A stretch of 64,000 bases of DNA from JBJXHN01 sp046233135 (GCA_046233135.1 JBJXHN010000012.1:42643-106642), one strand, 5' to 3'. Shown: positions 35,435 to 43,840, counted from the stretch's first letter. Notes: generated by a model from the letters alone, not told the origin. Numbers and translations: made by a program.

Positions 35435-36302
35435 CGTCGCGGATCCAGTCGAGGAACTTCAGCAGCGGGGGAGAGGGCTTCACGTTGCGGGGCCAGGTCA
35501 GGTAGTAGCCTTCGTCCGTCAGGTGGCTTTGGGCGAAGGGGGCGATCATGGCACCCGACTGGATCTGGCGCTGGACGAAAACCTTCACGGCAATCGCCAC
35601 GCCGATGTCCATGGCGGCGGCCTCGTAGGCCAGGGCGGAGTTTTCGAAGCGGATGCCAGGGGTGGGGTCGAGTTCCACCCCCGTTGCCTTGATCCAGGTG
35701 GCCCAGTCGTGGGGGCGGGCCATCGAATGCAGCAGGCGGATCCGCGTCAGGTCTACCGGGGCCGCCAGGGACTGGCAGGCCATCAGGCCCGGCGAGCACA
35801 TGGGCAGCAGTTCGATATCCACCAGCTTTTCGGAATGCAGATGGGGCCAATCCCCCCGCCCGGAGCGGATGGCCGCATCCAGATTCTGGGCCTCGAAATC
35901 GACGGCTTCGGTGGAGGAGGACAGGCGGACTTCGATGCCGGGGTTGGCGTCATGGAAGCGGGCCAGCCGGGGGATCAGCCACCGCTGGGAAAACGTCGTG
36001 TAGGACTGGATCGCCAGGATGTCGCGCCGCCCCCGCCGGGAGACGGCGCGGGCGGCGTCACCGATTTCCTGAAAGGCATTGGCGATGCCGTTGTGAAGCT
36101 CCTTCCCCTCTCTGGTCAGCTCTATGCCCCGGTGCAGGCGCTTGAAAAGGGTGACGCCAAGGTAGTCCTCGAGAACGCGGACCTGCCGGCTGACGGCGAC
36201 CTGGGACACATTCAGTTCCTCCGCCGCCAGGGTGAGACTGAGCAGGCGCGCGGCGGATTCAAACGTCTTGAGGGGATTCAAGGGGGGGAGGGTATGTTTC
36301 AT
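35415..36302 (-). CDS. LysR family transcriptional regulator (GcvA-like)
   Basis: A 295-residue LTTR; PLNPLKTFESAARLLSLTLA and VSQVAVSRQVRVLEDYLGV are the GcvA-type DNA-binding domain, followed by a substrate-binding-like effector domain. It begins seven bases after an IclR gene stops, so the two regulators are probably one transcript, an uncommon arrangement. It ends at an intrinsic terminator. Targets may include the synthetase cluster upstream on the plus strand and the divergent CoA-transferase/thiolase genes. Confidence 0.92.
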   Translation of the reverse strand: MKHTLPPLNPLKTFESAARLLSLTLAAEELNVSQVAVSRQVRVLEDYLGVTLFKRLHRGIELTREGKELHNGIANAFQEIGDAARAVSRRGRRDILAIQSYTTFSQRWLIPRLARFHDANPGIEVRLSSSTEAVDFEAQNLDAAIRSGRGDWPHLHSEKLVDIELLPMCSPGLMACQSLAAPVDLTRIRLLHSMARPHDWATWIKATGVELDPTPGIRFENSALAYEAAAMDIGVAIAVKVFVQRQIQSGAMIAPFAQSHLTDEGYYLTWPRNVKPSPPLLKFLDWIRDEMRAEA

Positions 36303-36309
36303 CGTATGG

Positions 36310-37167
36310 TTACCAAACCTGTCCGTCGGACCTGGCGTCCGAAGTGTATTTGGGGTGCTGATCCTGGGCCGGCTTTTCAGCGCCGAGCACAGGGCGTAGC
36401 TGGGCCTGGCTGCGCAGGAGCAGGGGCAGGAAGCGTTCGATCATCGTGTCGATGGACAGGCGCATGGAATGGGCACCGATGTTCAGGGCGGCCACCACCG
36501 TTCCCTTGTCGTTGAACAGCGGCACCGCCAGGGAGCACAGGCCCAGTTCCAGTTCTTGATCGACGGCGGCGTAGCCTTGCATGGCCACCCGCATCAGAAG
36601 CTCGGTCAGGGCGTCCAGCTCGGTTTGCGTGCGTGGGGTGTGGGCAGGACGGTCCCGGGCGGTGAGGATGGACCGGGCCAGCGCCGGTGGCAGAAAGGCC
36701 AGCAGCACCCGCCCCATGGAGGCGCAATAGGCTGGAAGCCGGCTGCCCGGCGTCAGATTGATCGCCATCACCCGCTTGCGCGAGGCCCGGGCCACATAGA
36801 CGATTTCCGGCCCGTCGAGGATGGAGACCGACGCGCTTTCCCCCGTTTCCTCCGACAGGGTGTCCAGATGGGGCTGGACGATGGCCGGCAGGCTGGCTGA
36901 TCGGGAATAGGCCTGGCCCAGGCGCAGGGTGCGGGGGCTGAGGCAGAAGAATTTTCCGTCATAGTCCGCATAGCCGAGGGTGCTCAGCGTTAGCAGGCAG
37001 CGCCGCGCCGTCGCCCGGTCCAGGCCGGTTCTAAGGGCGATATCGGCGACGGACAGGCGGGAAGGGCCATCGTCGAAAGCCTCGATCACCGCCAGACCCT
37101 TTGCGAACCCCTGCATGAAATCCGTTGGCCGGGCGCCGGCCCGCCAGTCCGTCGACGATGTGTCCAT
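36310..37167 (-). CDS. IclR family transcriptional regulator (PcaR-like)
   Basis: A 285-residue regulator. FMQGFAKGLAVIEAF, a winged HTH with LRTGLDRATARRCLLTLSTLGY, and GSRLPAYCASMGRVLLAFL match PcaR-type IclR proteins, which control beta-ketoadipate genes. It is divergent from the CoA-transferase/thiolase genes that fit the end of that pathway, with an inverted repeat in the shared 139-base gap, so it is the likely regulator of them. The C-terminal 30 residues are an unconserved hydrophilic tail. It is probably co-transcribed with the LysR gene behind it. Confidence 0.88.
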   Translation of the reverse strand: MDTSSTDWRAGARPTDFMQGFAKGLAVIEAFDDGPSRLSVADIALRTGLDRATARRCLLTLSTLGYADYDGKFFCLSPRTLRLGQAYSRSASLPAIVQPHLDTLSEETGESASVSILDGPEIVYVARASRKRVMAINLTPGSRLPAYCASMGRVLLAFLPPALARSILTARDRPAHTPRTQTELDALTELLMRVAMQGYAAVDQELELGLCSLAVPLFNDKGTVVAALNIGAHSMRLSIDTMIERFLPLLLRSQAQLRPVLGAEKPAQDQHPKYTSDARSDGQVW

Positions 37168-37217
37168 AGTCCGCTTCGCTTCGTTCCCACCACCAGAATA
37201 TCGCTCAGCCTATACGA

Positions 37218-37238
37218 TATTTGAACAAAAATCAAATA
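37218..37238. promoter_or_regulatory. Inverted repeat in the IclR/CoA-transferase divergent gap
   Basis: TATTTGA-ACAAAAA-TCAAATA has perfect 7-base arms in an AT-rich island of otherwise GC-rich DNA, 50 bases from the IclR start and about 68 from the CoA-transferase start. It is a plausible binding site for the IclR regulator controlling both directions. Confidence 0.5.
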
Positions 37239-37306
37239 ACGCACAATGCCGTTGAGCCGGGGGATCCAACTTGGGAGAATTGGGGCCATCAAACGGGAGG
37301 AAGCCT

Positions 37307-38164
37307 GTGGCGCGATTCATGACCCTTTCCGAGGCGATCGAAGGGACCCTGTCCGACGGTGACAGCGTGGCCTTCGAGGGGTTCACTCACCTCATCCCCC
37401 ATGCGGCCGCCCACGAGGCGATCCGCCAGGGCAAAACGGATCTCACGCTCATCCGCATGACGCCGGACATCATCTACGACCAGATGATCGGCATGGGGAT
37501 GGCGCGGAAGCTGATCTTTTCCTATGCGGGCAACCCCGGCGTGGGGCTGCTGCGCCGGCTGCGCGATGCGGTGGAAAACGGCTGGCCGCGCCCGCTGGAG
37601 ATCGAGGAGCATTCCCACGCGGCGATGGCCAACGCCTATGAAGCCGGGGCGGCCGGGCTGCCGATGGCGGTCTTTCGCGGCTACAAGGGCGCGGATCTGG
37701 CCAAGGTCACGGCGACCATCAAGTCCGTCACCTGCCCCTTCACCGGCGAGGTTCTGGCGGCAATTCCCGCCCTGCGCCCGGACGTGGCGGTGATCCATGC
37801 GCAAAAGGCCAACCGGCGCGGCGATGTTCTGATCGAAGGGATCATCGGCGTGCAGAAAGAGGTGGTGCTGGCGGCGAAGCGGTCCTTGGTGACCGTCGAG
37901 GAGGTTGTGGAGGACTTCGAAGGCCTGCATCCGAACGCCTGCGTCCTGCCCCGGTGGACCGTATCGGCCATCGCCGTCGTCCCCGGGGGGGCGCATCCGT
38001 CCTATGCCCACGGGTACTACGGCCGGGACAACCCCGCCTACCTGGAATGGGACGGAATCTCGGCGGACCGGGACCGCTTCCAGGCCTGGATGGACGCCAA
38101 TGTGCTTCAGGCCGTCCCGGAGGATTTCGCCGGCCGCGTCGCCACGCTGGAGGATACGCCATGA
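37307..38164 (+). CDS. catI: CoA-transferase subunit A, 3-oxoadipate/glutaconate type
   Basis: A 285-residue alpha subunit of family I CoA-transferases of the glutaconate/CatI kind. FEGFTHLIPHAAAHEAIRQGK, DIIYDQMIGMGMARKLIFSY and EIEEHSHAAMANAYEAGAAG are typical. GTG at 37307 is chosen because GGGAGG ends six bases upstream; ATG at 37319 is an alternative. With the overlapping subunit B it would transfer CoA from succinyl-CoA to 3-oxoadipate. Gene order with a PcaF-like thiolase and PcaR-like regulator supports this assignment; glutaconate or another acid is possible. Confidence 0.78.
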   Translation: MARFMTLSEAIEGTLSDGDSVAFEGFTHLIPHAAAHEAIRQGKTDLTLIRMTPDIIYDQMIGMGMARKLIFSYAGNPGVGLLRRLRDAVENGWPRPLEIEEHSHAAMANAYEAGAAGLPMAVFRGYKGADLAKVTATIKSVTCPFTGEVLAAIPALRPDVAVIHAQKANRRGDVLIEGIIGVQKEVVLAAKRSLVTVEEVVEDFEGLHPNACVLPRWTVSAIAVVPGGAHPSYAHGYYGRDNPAYLEWDGISADRDRFQAWMDANVLQAVPEDFAGRVATLEDTP

Positions 38165-38952
38165 CAACGCCTTCTTTTACCCCCGATGAGATGATGACCA
38201 TCGCGGCGGCGCGGGCCTTGAGCAACGACGATGTCTGCTTCGTGGGGATCGGTGCGCCGTCGGCAGCCTGTAATGTGGCCCGGCTGACCCATGCGCCGGA
38301 TATCACGCTGATCTACGAAAGCGGCACCATCGGCACGGCGCCGTCGGTGCTGCCCCTGTCCATCGGCGACGGTGAGCTGTGCGAGACCGCCATAACCACC
38401 GTGTCGGTGCCGGAGATGTTCCGCTACTGGCTCCAGGGCGGGCGCATTTCCGTTGGCTTCCTGGGGGCGGCGCAGATGGACCGTTTCGGCAATATCAACA
38501 CCACCGTGATCGGAGACTACGGCACCCCCCGGGTCCGCCTGCCGGGCGGTGGCGGAGCGCCGGAGATCGCGTCGTCCTGTGGCCGGATCTTCATCACCAT
38601 GAAGCAGTCCCGTCGCGGCATGGTGGAGAGCATCGATTTCATCACTTCCTTCGGCCATGGCGCCGGCCCCGGAGACCGCAAGGCCCTGGGCATCAACACG
38701 CTGGGGCCGACCCTGCTGATCACCGATCTCGCGATCTGGAACAGCGATCCGGAAACCGGGGAATTCGTCGTCTCCTCCCTGCATCCGGGCGCAACGCGGG
38801 AGCAGGTCGCGGAGACATGCGGCTGGCCCCCCCGGTTCGCCGACGACCTCGCTGAGACGCCGGCGCCCGGCGATCTGGAACTCACCACACTAAGAGACTT
38901 GAAAGCGCGCACGGCCAAGGCCCACGGCGCTTCTGAAGGAACCGAGATATGA
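38161..38952 (+). CDS. catJ: CoA-transferase subunit B, 3-oxoadipate/glutaconate type
   Basis: A 263-residue beta subunit whose ATG overlaps the stop of subunit A. E in IYESGTIG is the expected catalytic glutamate that forms the glutamyl-CoA thioester; GFLGAAQMDRFGNINTTVIG and LPGGGGAPEIASSC are family motifs. It overlaps the thiolase start by four bases, making a tightly coupled three-gene unit that fits conversion of 3-oxoadipate to 3-oxoadipyl-CoA and then to succinyl-CoA and acetyl-CoA. Confidence 0.78.
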   Translation: MTTPSFTPDEMMTIAAARALSNDDVCFVGIGAPSAACNVARLTHAPDITLIYESGTIGTAPSVLPLSIGDGELCETAITTVSVPEMFRYWLQGGRISVGFLGAAQMDRFGNINTTVIGDYGTPRVRLPGGGGAPEIASSCGRIFITMKQSRRGMVESIDFITSFGHGAGPGDRKALGINTLGPTLLITDLAIWNSDPETGEFVVSSLHPGATREQVAETCGWPPRFADDLAETPAPGDLELTTLRDLKARTAKAHGASEGTEI

Positions 38953-40154
38953 CCGACGCCTATATCTGCGCCTATATCCGCACGCCCATCGGCCGCTTCG
39001 GCGGAGCCCTGTCCACCGTTCGGGCCGATGACCTGGGCGCCGTTCCCCTGAAGGCCCTGATGGACTGCTGCCCGTCCGTCGACTGGGAGGCCGTGGACGA
39101 CGTGGTCTTCGGCTGCGCCAACCAGGCCGGAGAGGATAACCGCAACGTGGCCCGGATGGCGCTGCTGCTGGCGGGCCTGCCCGACCGGGTCTCCGGAACC
39201 ACCATCAACCGCCTTTGCGGATCGGGCATGGACGCGGTGATCACCGCCGCCCGGGCGGTGAAGGCAGGCGAAGCGGACCTGGTGATCGCCGGGGGTGTTG
39301 AGTCGATGAGCCGGGCGCCTTTTGTCCTGCCCAAGGCGGACAAGGCCTTTTCCCGCTCCATGGAGATCCACGACACCACCATCGGCTGGCGCTTCGTCAA
39401 CCCGGTGATGAAGGCCCGGTACGGCGTCGATTCCATGCCGGAAACGGCGGAGAATGTGGCCCAGGACTTTGCGGTCTCGCGGGAGGATCAGGATCGCTTC
39501 GCCCTGGCTTCCCAGCGGAAAGCTGCTGCGGCCGTGGCATCCGGACGGCTGGCCCGGGAAATCACGCCGGTGGCCATCCCCAGCCGCAAGGGACCGCCGA
39601 CCCTGGTCGACAAGGACGAGCATCCCCGGGAAACCACCATGGAGGCCCTGGCCAGGCTGCCCGCGCCCTTCCGCGCAAACGGTTCGGTGACGGCGGGGAA
39701 TGCGTCGGGCGTCAACGACGGGGCAGCTGCTCTTGTCATCGCCTCGGAAGCGGCGGCCAAGGCCCATGGACTGACGCCCATTGCGCGGATCCTCGGCGGG
39801 GCTGTGGCAGGGGTGCCGCCCAGGATCATGGGGTTCGGCCCGGCACCGGCGACACGGAAGCTGTGCGCGCGCCTGGGGATGACCCCGGATGCCTTCGACG
39901 TGATCGAACTCAATGAAGCCTTTGCGTGCCAGGGGCTGGCGGTGCTTCGGGATCTCGGGCTGGCCGATGACGCGCCCCAGGTGAACCCCAATGGCGGCGC
40001 CATCGCGCTGGGGCATCCCCTGGGCATGTCCGGCGCGCGGATCACGGGAACGGCGGCGTTGGAACTGAGCCTGGACCCGGGCAAGCGCTTCGCCCTGGCC
40101 ACCATGTGCATCGGTGTCGGTCAGGGGATCGCGATCGCGCTGGAGCGCGTGTAA
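38949..40154 (+). CDS. pcaF: Thiolase (3-oxoadipyl-CoA thiolase type)
   Basis: A 401-residue thiolase of PcaF length. C90 in NRLCGSGMDAV is the acyl-accepting cysteine; GNASGVNDGAAA, LNEAFACQG, GGAIALGHPLGMSGAR and the second-cysteine region MCIGVGQG complete the active site. RTPIGRFGGALS at the N-terminus is common in PcaF/PaaJ thiolases. It follows the CoA-transferase pair. Its last codons (AIALERV-stop) are the first copy of a 24-base tandem repeat that continues past the stop codon. Confidence 0.85.
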   Translation: MTDAYICAYIRTPIGRFGGALSTVRADDLGAVPLKALMDCCPSVDWEAVDDVVFGCANQAGEDNRNVARMALLLAGLPDRVSGTTINRLCGSGMDAVITAARAVKAGEADLVIAGGVESMSRAPFVLPKADKAFSRSMEIHDTTIGWRFVNPVMKARYGVDSMPETAENVAQDFAVSREDQDRFALASQRKAAAAVASGRLAREITPVAIPSRKGPPTLVDKDEHPRETTMEALARLPAPFRANGSVTAGNASGVNDGAAALVIASEAAAKAHGLTPIARILGGAVAGVPPRIMGFGPAPATRKLCARLGMTPDAFDVIELNEAFACQGLAVLRDLGLADDAPQVNPNGGAIALGHPLGMSGARITGTAALELSLDPGKRFALATMCIGVGQGIAIALERV

Positions 40155-40274
40155 GGGATTGCGCTGGAGCGCGTGTAAGGGATTGCGCTGGAGCGCGTGT
40201 AAGGGATTGCGCTGGAGCGCGTGTAAGGGATTGCGCTGGAGCGCGTGTAAGGGATTGCGCTGGAGCGCGTGTAG
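40131..40274 (+). repeat. Six-copy 24-bp tandem repeat spanning the thiolase stop codon
   Basis: The unit length is 24 bases (eight codons) with the shared core GCGCTGGAGCGCGTGTA. Copy 1 is the end of the thiolase gene and differs at two bases; copies 2-5 are identical and copy 6 ends TAG instead of TAA. Every unit, read in the thiolase frame, encodes (G/A)IALERV followed by a stop, so there are six consecutive in-frame stops. Each core contains the inverted repeat GCGCT-GG-AGCGC. The array ends 12 bases before a transcription terminator, so copies 2-6 form most of the mRNA 3' tail. Confidence 0.95.
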
Positions 40275-40286
40275 GACAAAGACGTC

Positions 40287-40318
40287 AGCACCCCCGGCTT
40301 CTGGAAGCCGGGGGTGCT
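40287..40318. terminator. Bidirectional stem-loop between convergent thiolase and citrate-synthase-like genes
   Basis: AGCACCCCCGGCTT-CTGG-AAGCCGGGGGTGCT has perfect 14-base arms and a 4-base loop. It lies between two converging genes, 16 bases from the end of the minus-strand one, and only a short T-rich stretch follows (TGTTCT). It likely serves both directions. Confidence 0.75.
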
Positions 40319-40334
40319 GTTCTGCGGGGTGGGG

Positions 40335-41426
40335 TCAGGGAAGAGGCCGGCCTTGGCCCGGCAAGGGGCCGATATAGCGGAAGCCGGCCCGGAGCATCCG
40401 TCCCGTCAGATCCTGTTCCCGGCAGTGGGCCACCCACCCGGCCGCCCGTGTGGTCGCGAACATGGGGGTATAGGTCGCGGGCGGCAGCCCGACCGCCTCC
40501 AGAAGCAGGGCGGCGTGGAACTCCACATTCGTTTCCAGGCGCTTCCTGTCGGGGCGCCGGCGGGCGAGGGTGTCGACGATGATGGCCTCCACCCGGTCGG
40601 CGAAAGCCAGCCGCTCCGGGTTTCCCAGGGGCAGGCGATGCAGGGTGCTTTTGAAGATATCCGCCCGGGGGTCCCGTCCCGGATAGGCGCGGGAGCCGAA
40701 ACCCATCAGGTGCTGCCCCCGGTCGAGGCTCGCGTCTACCCAGGCTTGGATATCCCCTGACGCTGCAATCGCGTTGAGCATGTCGATCACCATCCCGGGG
40801 GCGCCTCCGTGCCGGGGTCCCTGCAGGGTGGCGAGGGCGGCGACGGCGGCGGCCACCCGTCCGCCGCCGGTCGACGCCGCAAGGCGGGCGGCCAGGGTCG
40901 ATGGATTGATGCCGTGGTCGATCATGGCCACCATGTAGATGTCCAGGGCATCGGCGGAAACCTGGGGCTGGGCAGTACCATGGGCCATCCGCAGAAGGTC
41001 CGCCGCATGGGTCAGCCCGGGGTCGGGGGCGGGCAGGGGGGGCAGGTTTTCCGATTTCCGCAGGGCCATGGTCATGGCCACCCCGGTGCCGGCGACGGTC
41101 AGCAGGGGGTCGTCCGGGATCTCGGGCAGGGTCGAAAGGAGGCTGCGCTGGGTCTCCACCGGCGGCGCCGGCGGCAGGTGGGGGAGGATGGGAAGGAACA
41201 TCCCATAGGCCCGGACCCGGGCCTCCCCCAATGCTTTCTGGCCGGCGACCCCGGGGAACAGGTCCTCCCACAGCAGGGCCAGGGCGTCTTCGTAGCGGAA
41301 GCCGCGTTCCAGCAGGGCGGTGACAGGATAGCCCCGCAGCAGGATTTCTCCCGAGGCGGGGTCGCCTCTGCTCAGCCCTGTTTCCGCCGCGATCGCATCA
41401 TCCAATCCCACGTTCCGTGCACTCAT
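40335..41426 (-). CDS. Citrate synthase-like protein with altered catalytic residues
   Basis: A 363-residue all-helical protein of the citrate synthase family. H171 (MIDHGINPSTLAA) matches the first catalytic histidine and LQGPRHGGAPG is conserved, but the second histidine in the GFGHRVY motif is serine here (S245, MGFGSRAYPG) and the catalytic aspartate of NVDFYSG is glutamate (E302, TNVEFHAALLL). It is therefore unlikely to be an ordinary citrate or 2-methylcitrate synthase; a lyase or another aldol-type acyl-CoA reaction is possible. It follows a fused enoyl-CoA hydratase/3-hydroxyacyl-CoA dehydrogenase by 35 bases, with AGGA as ribosome site. Confidence 0.78.
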   Translation of the reverse strand: MSARNVGLDDAIAAETGLSRGDPASGEILLRGYPVTALLERGFRYEDALALLWEDLFPGVAGQKALGEARVRAYGMFLPILPHLPPAPPVETQRSLLSTLPEIPDDPLLTVAGTGVAMTMALRKSENLPPLPAPDPGLTHAADLLRMAHGTAQPQVSADALDIYMVAMIDHGINPSTLAARLAASTGGGRVAAAVAALATLQGPRHGGAPGMVIDMLNAIAASGDIQAWVDASLDRGQHLMGFGSRAYPGRDPRADIFKSTLHRLPLGNPERLAFADRVEAIIVDTLARRRPDRKRLETNVEFHAALLLEAVGLPPATYTPMFATTRAAGWVAHCREQDLTGRMLRAGFRYIGPLPGQGRPLP

Positions 41427-41461
41427 GCGCTTGAATCCTGTTGATCGAGGGATAGAGAGCG

Positions 41462-43591
41462 TTACCGGCCGTCCGGCAGGCACGCCGCACCATTCGGGAA
41501 CAGCACCCTGGGATCGGCCATGGGGAAGCCCGGTCCGGAGCGGGCCGCGAGATCCCGGAAGTCCGCCGACAGAGCGTCGATGCCGCGCCGGCGCGCCTGG
41601 AAGACCGGGCCGCCTTTCCATTTCGGGAAACCGTATCCGTTCAGCAGAACCAGATCGATGTCTTCCGGCCGCTCGGGAACGGCTTCCGTCAGCAGATGGG
41701 CGGCCTCGCAGGCCATGGCGGTCAGGACGCGCCGGACAATATCGGCATCGTCGAAAGCCCGCCGGGAAAGGCCCTTGCGGTCAGATTCCGCAAGGACCAG
41801 GGCGGTGACGTCGGGATCCGTCACCGGACGGCCTTTGTCGTCGTAGCGATAGTATCCCTTGCCAGCTTTCCGTCCCAGCCGCCCTTGCTGGCAGAGGATA
41901 TCGGGGATGTCGACGTAGCGGGCCGTGGGGTCGCGGCTGGACGCCGTGGCCTGCCGCATGCGCCAGGCGATGTCGAGACCGGACAGGTCGGCTACGGCGA
42001 AGGGACCCATGGCGAAGCCGAAAGCTTCCAAGGCTCCGTCGATCTGCGCGGGCAGGGCGCCTTCCTCCAGCATGAACTCGCATTGTCGGCGGTAGGCGGC
42101 GTAGATGCGGTTGCCGATGAAACCGAAGGAATCCGCCGACAGGATCGGCTGTTTTCCGAGGCTTTTGCTAAAGGAAAAGGCCGTCGCGAGGACATCGGGG
42201 GCGATCCGGGGCGTCCGGACCACCTCCACCAGCCGCATGACATTGGCCGGACTGAAGAAGTGCAGGCCGACCACGCGGTCCGGGTTGGCGGTCTGCCCGG
42301 CGATGGCGGTGACGGAAAGGTAGGAGGTGTTGGTCGCCAGAATGGCGTCGGGCCGGGCGATCCGGTCGAGGCTGCGGAAGACCTGGGCTTTGACGTCCAG
42401 GTCCTCGAACACCGCTTCGATGATCAGATCCGCCGAAGACAGGGCGGCAAGGTCGGTCCGGCCCTGCAAGCGCCCGAGAATCCCGTCAGCGGCATCCGCC
42501 GGGATCCTGCCCTTGGCCGCGCGGCCCCGGATGGTGTCGGTCACGCGGGCCATGCCCCGGTCGAGGGCGTCGGCACTGGTATCCGCCAGAATGACGCCAT
42601 AGCCGCCGTCCAGGGCGGCGACGGCGATCCCCGCTCCCATGGTCCCCGCGCCGACCACGGCCACCCGTTCGACGGGCCTGAGCTTGACCGATGGCTGTTT
42701 GGCCGTGCGGGCGGCCGCGCGTTCGGCAAAGAAGACGTGGCGCAGGGCGAAGGCGTCTTCGCTGAGGCGGAGGGTCTGGAAGGCGGCGCGTTCTTCCCGA
42801 AGCGCTTCGTCGGGGGCCAGCGACAGGCCCTCGCGGATCATGCGGATCGCTTCCCGCGCAGCCGGGCGGTCGCCGCCCCGCTTTTTCAGGGCCGCCGAGG
42901 CGATGTGATCGATCGCTTCTGGGGACTCCCCGGGGACGGCTTCGTTCAGCAGATTCCGCTTCCGGCCGATGAGCTCCCGGGCGTAGCGGACCGCGTCCGC
43001 TTCCAGGTCCATCTCGGCGATGCGGTCGATCATGCCCAGCGACAGGGCCTGGTCCGCCGGAACGCGCCGGCCGGAGAGAATAAGCTCCAGAGCTTTCGCA
43101 GGCCCCACCAAGCGGGGCAGCCGCTGGGTTCCGCCGGCGCCGGGGATGATGCCTAGCGTGACTTCCGGAAGGCCGACCAGGGCGGACGGACTGGCGATGC
43201 GGGCGTCGCAGCCAAGCGCCAGTTCGAAGCCGCCGCCGAGGGCGGCACCGTGGATGGCCGCGACGACGGGTTTGCGGCAGGCTTCGATGGCGGCGATCAC
43301 CGCTGGTAGGTCCGGCGATTCCAGCGGCTTCCCGAATTCCTTCAGATCCGATCCGGCCATGAATGTGGAGCCCGCCCCGATCAGAACCGCCGCCTGGACC
43401 GCATCATCGGCGTTCAGGGACCGGATGGCGGTCAGCAGGCCGTGACGGACGGCCAGGGATCCCGCATTGATTGGCGGGTTGCTGATCGTGACGACCGCAA
43501 CATCCCCATGGCGGCGACACTGTACTTGCGCGTTATCGTCATGGTCCGGCGGGGTATTCAGGCGATCATCGCTCGCGTCATGAAGGTCCAT
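41462..43591 (-). CDS. Fused enoyl-CoA hydratase/3-hydroxyacyl-CoA dehydrogenase (FadB/FadJ-like)
   Basis: A 709-residue bifunctional enzyme. The N-terminal crotonase domain (residues about 25-210) has the oxyanion segments AGSDLKEFG and IHGAALGGGFELALGCDA and the catalytic glutamates of VTLGIIPGAGGTQRLPR. The NAD-binding dehydrogenase domain starts near residue 310 with VVGAGTMGAGIAVAALDGG, followed by two C-terminal 3-hydroxyacyl-CoA dehydrogenase domains. It would hydrate enoyl-CoA and oxidise the hydroxyacyl-CoA. The start at MDLHDASDD avoids a poorly conserved 21-residue extension. No thiolase is in this operon; the partner is a citrate-synthase-like protein. Confidence 0.9.
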   Translation of the reverse strand: MDLHDASDDRLNTPPDHDDNAQVQCRRHGDVAVVTISNPPINAGSLAVRHGLLTAIRSLNADDAVQAAVLIGAGSTFMAGSDLKEFGKPLESPDLPAVIAAIEACRKPVVAAIHGAALGGGFELALGCDARIASPSALVGLPEVTLGIIPGAGGTQRLPRLVGPAKALELILSGRRVPADQALSLGMIDRIAEMDLEADAVRYARELIGRKRNLLNEAVPGESPEAIDHIASAALKKRGGDRPAAREAIRMIREGLSLAPDEALREERAAFQTLRLSEDAFALRHVFFAERAAARTAKQPSVKLRPVERVAVVGAGTMGAGIAVAALDGGYGVILADTSADALDRGMARVTDTIRGRAAKGRIPADAADGILGRLQGRTDLAALSSADLIIEAVFEDLDVKAQVFRSLDRIARPDAILATNTSYLSVTAIAGQTANPDRVVGLHFFSPANVMRLVEVVRTPRIAPDVLATAFSFSKSLGKQPILSADSFGFIGNRIYAAYRRQCEFMLEEGALPAQIDGALEAFGFAMGPFAVADLSGLDIAWRMRQATASSRDPTARYVDIPDILCQQGRLGRKAGKGYYRYDDKGRPVTDPDVTALVLAESDRKGLSRRAFDDADIVRRVLTAMACEAAHLLTEAVPERPEDIDLVLLNGYGFPKWKGGPVFQARRRGIDALSADFRDLAARSGPGFPMADPRVLFPNGAACLPDGR

Positions 43592-43611
43592 CCCTGGGCA
43601 TCCTCGTTTCT

Positions 43612-43633
43612 TGTGTCGGGGGCAAATGACACA
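43612..43633. promoter_or_regulatory. Inverted repeat upstream of the FadB/J-like gene
   Basis: TGTGTC-10 nt-GACACA lies 20 bases upstream of the start codon in a 249-base gap before the convergently placed end of the next operon. It may be an operator for the two-gene beta-oxidation/citrate-synthase-like unit. The rest of the gap is GC-rich and shows no gene. Confidence 0.4.
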
Positions 43634-43840
43634 GAATGCGGACCGGGCGAGCAACTTAGTATCGTGGTGTCCTGACCTGACTTTTGGTTATGCTCCGCTG
43701 CCAGTACGGTCTGATCCCCCGGGAAGCGCGGGCTGCGGGCATGCCGTCCGTCCGGGAACCCTGCGGGGATCGGGATTACGTGGCGTGGCGGCGGGACCTG
43801 GGCTGGGTACAGGGCGCGGCAGCGGGGCACCTCGGCCCCG

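Noticed and set aside
40131..40274. Repeat array considered as CRISPR or phage attachment site
   Set aside because: The units are contiguous without spacers, are tied to the codon phase of the thiolase, and no cas or integrase gene is present.
40114..40377. Plus-strand frame encoding repeated RWSACKGL units (and another encoding repeated ARVRDCAG)
   Set aside because: Both are alternative frames of the 24-bp tandem repeat; neither has a ribosome site or recognisable domain.
43592..43840. Remnant gene in the gap between the FadB/J-like gene and the semialdehyde dehydrogenase gene
   Set aside because: Frames here are short, have no motif and no ribosome site; only an inverted repeat near the FadB/J-like start is notable.
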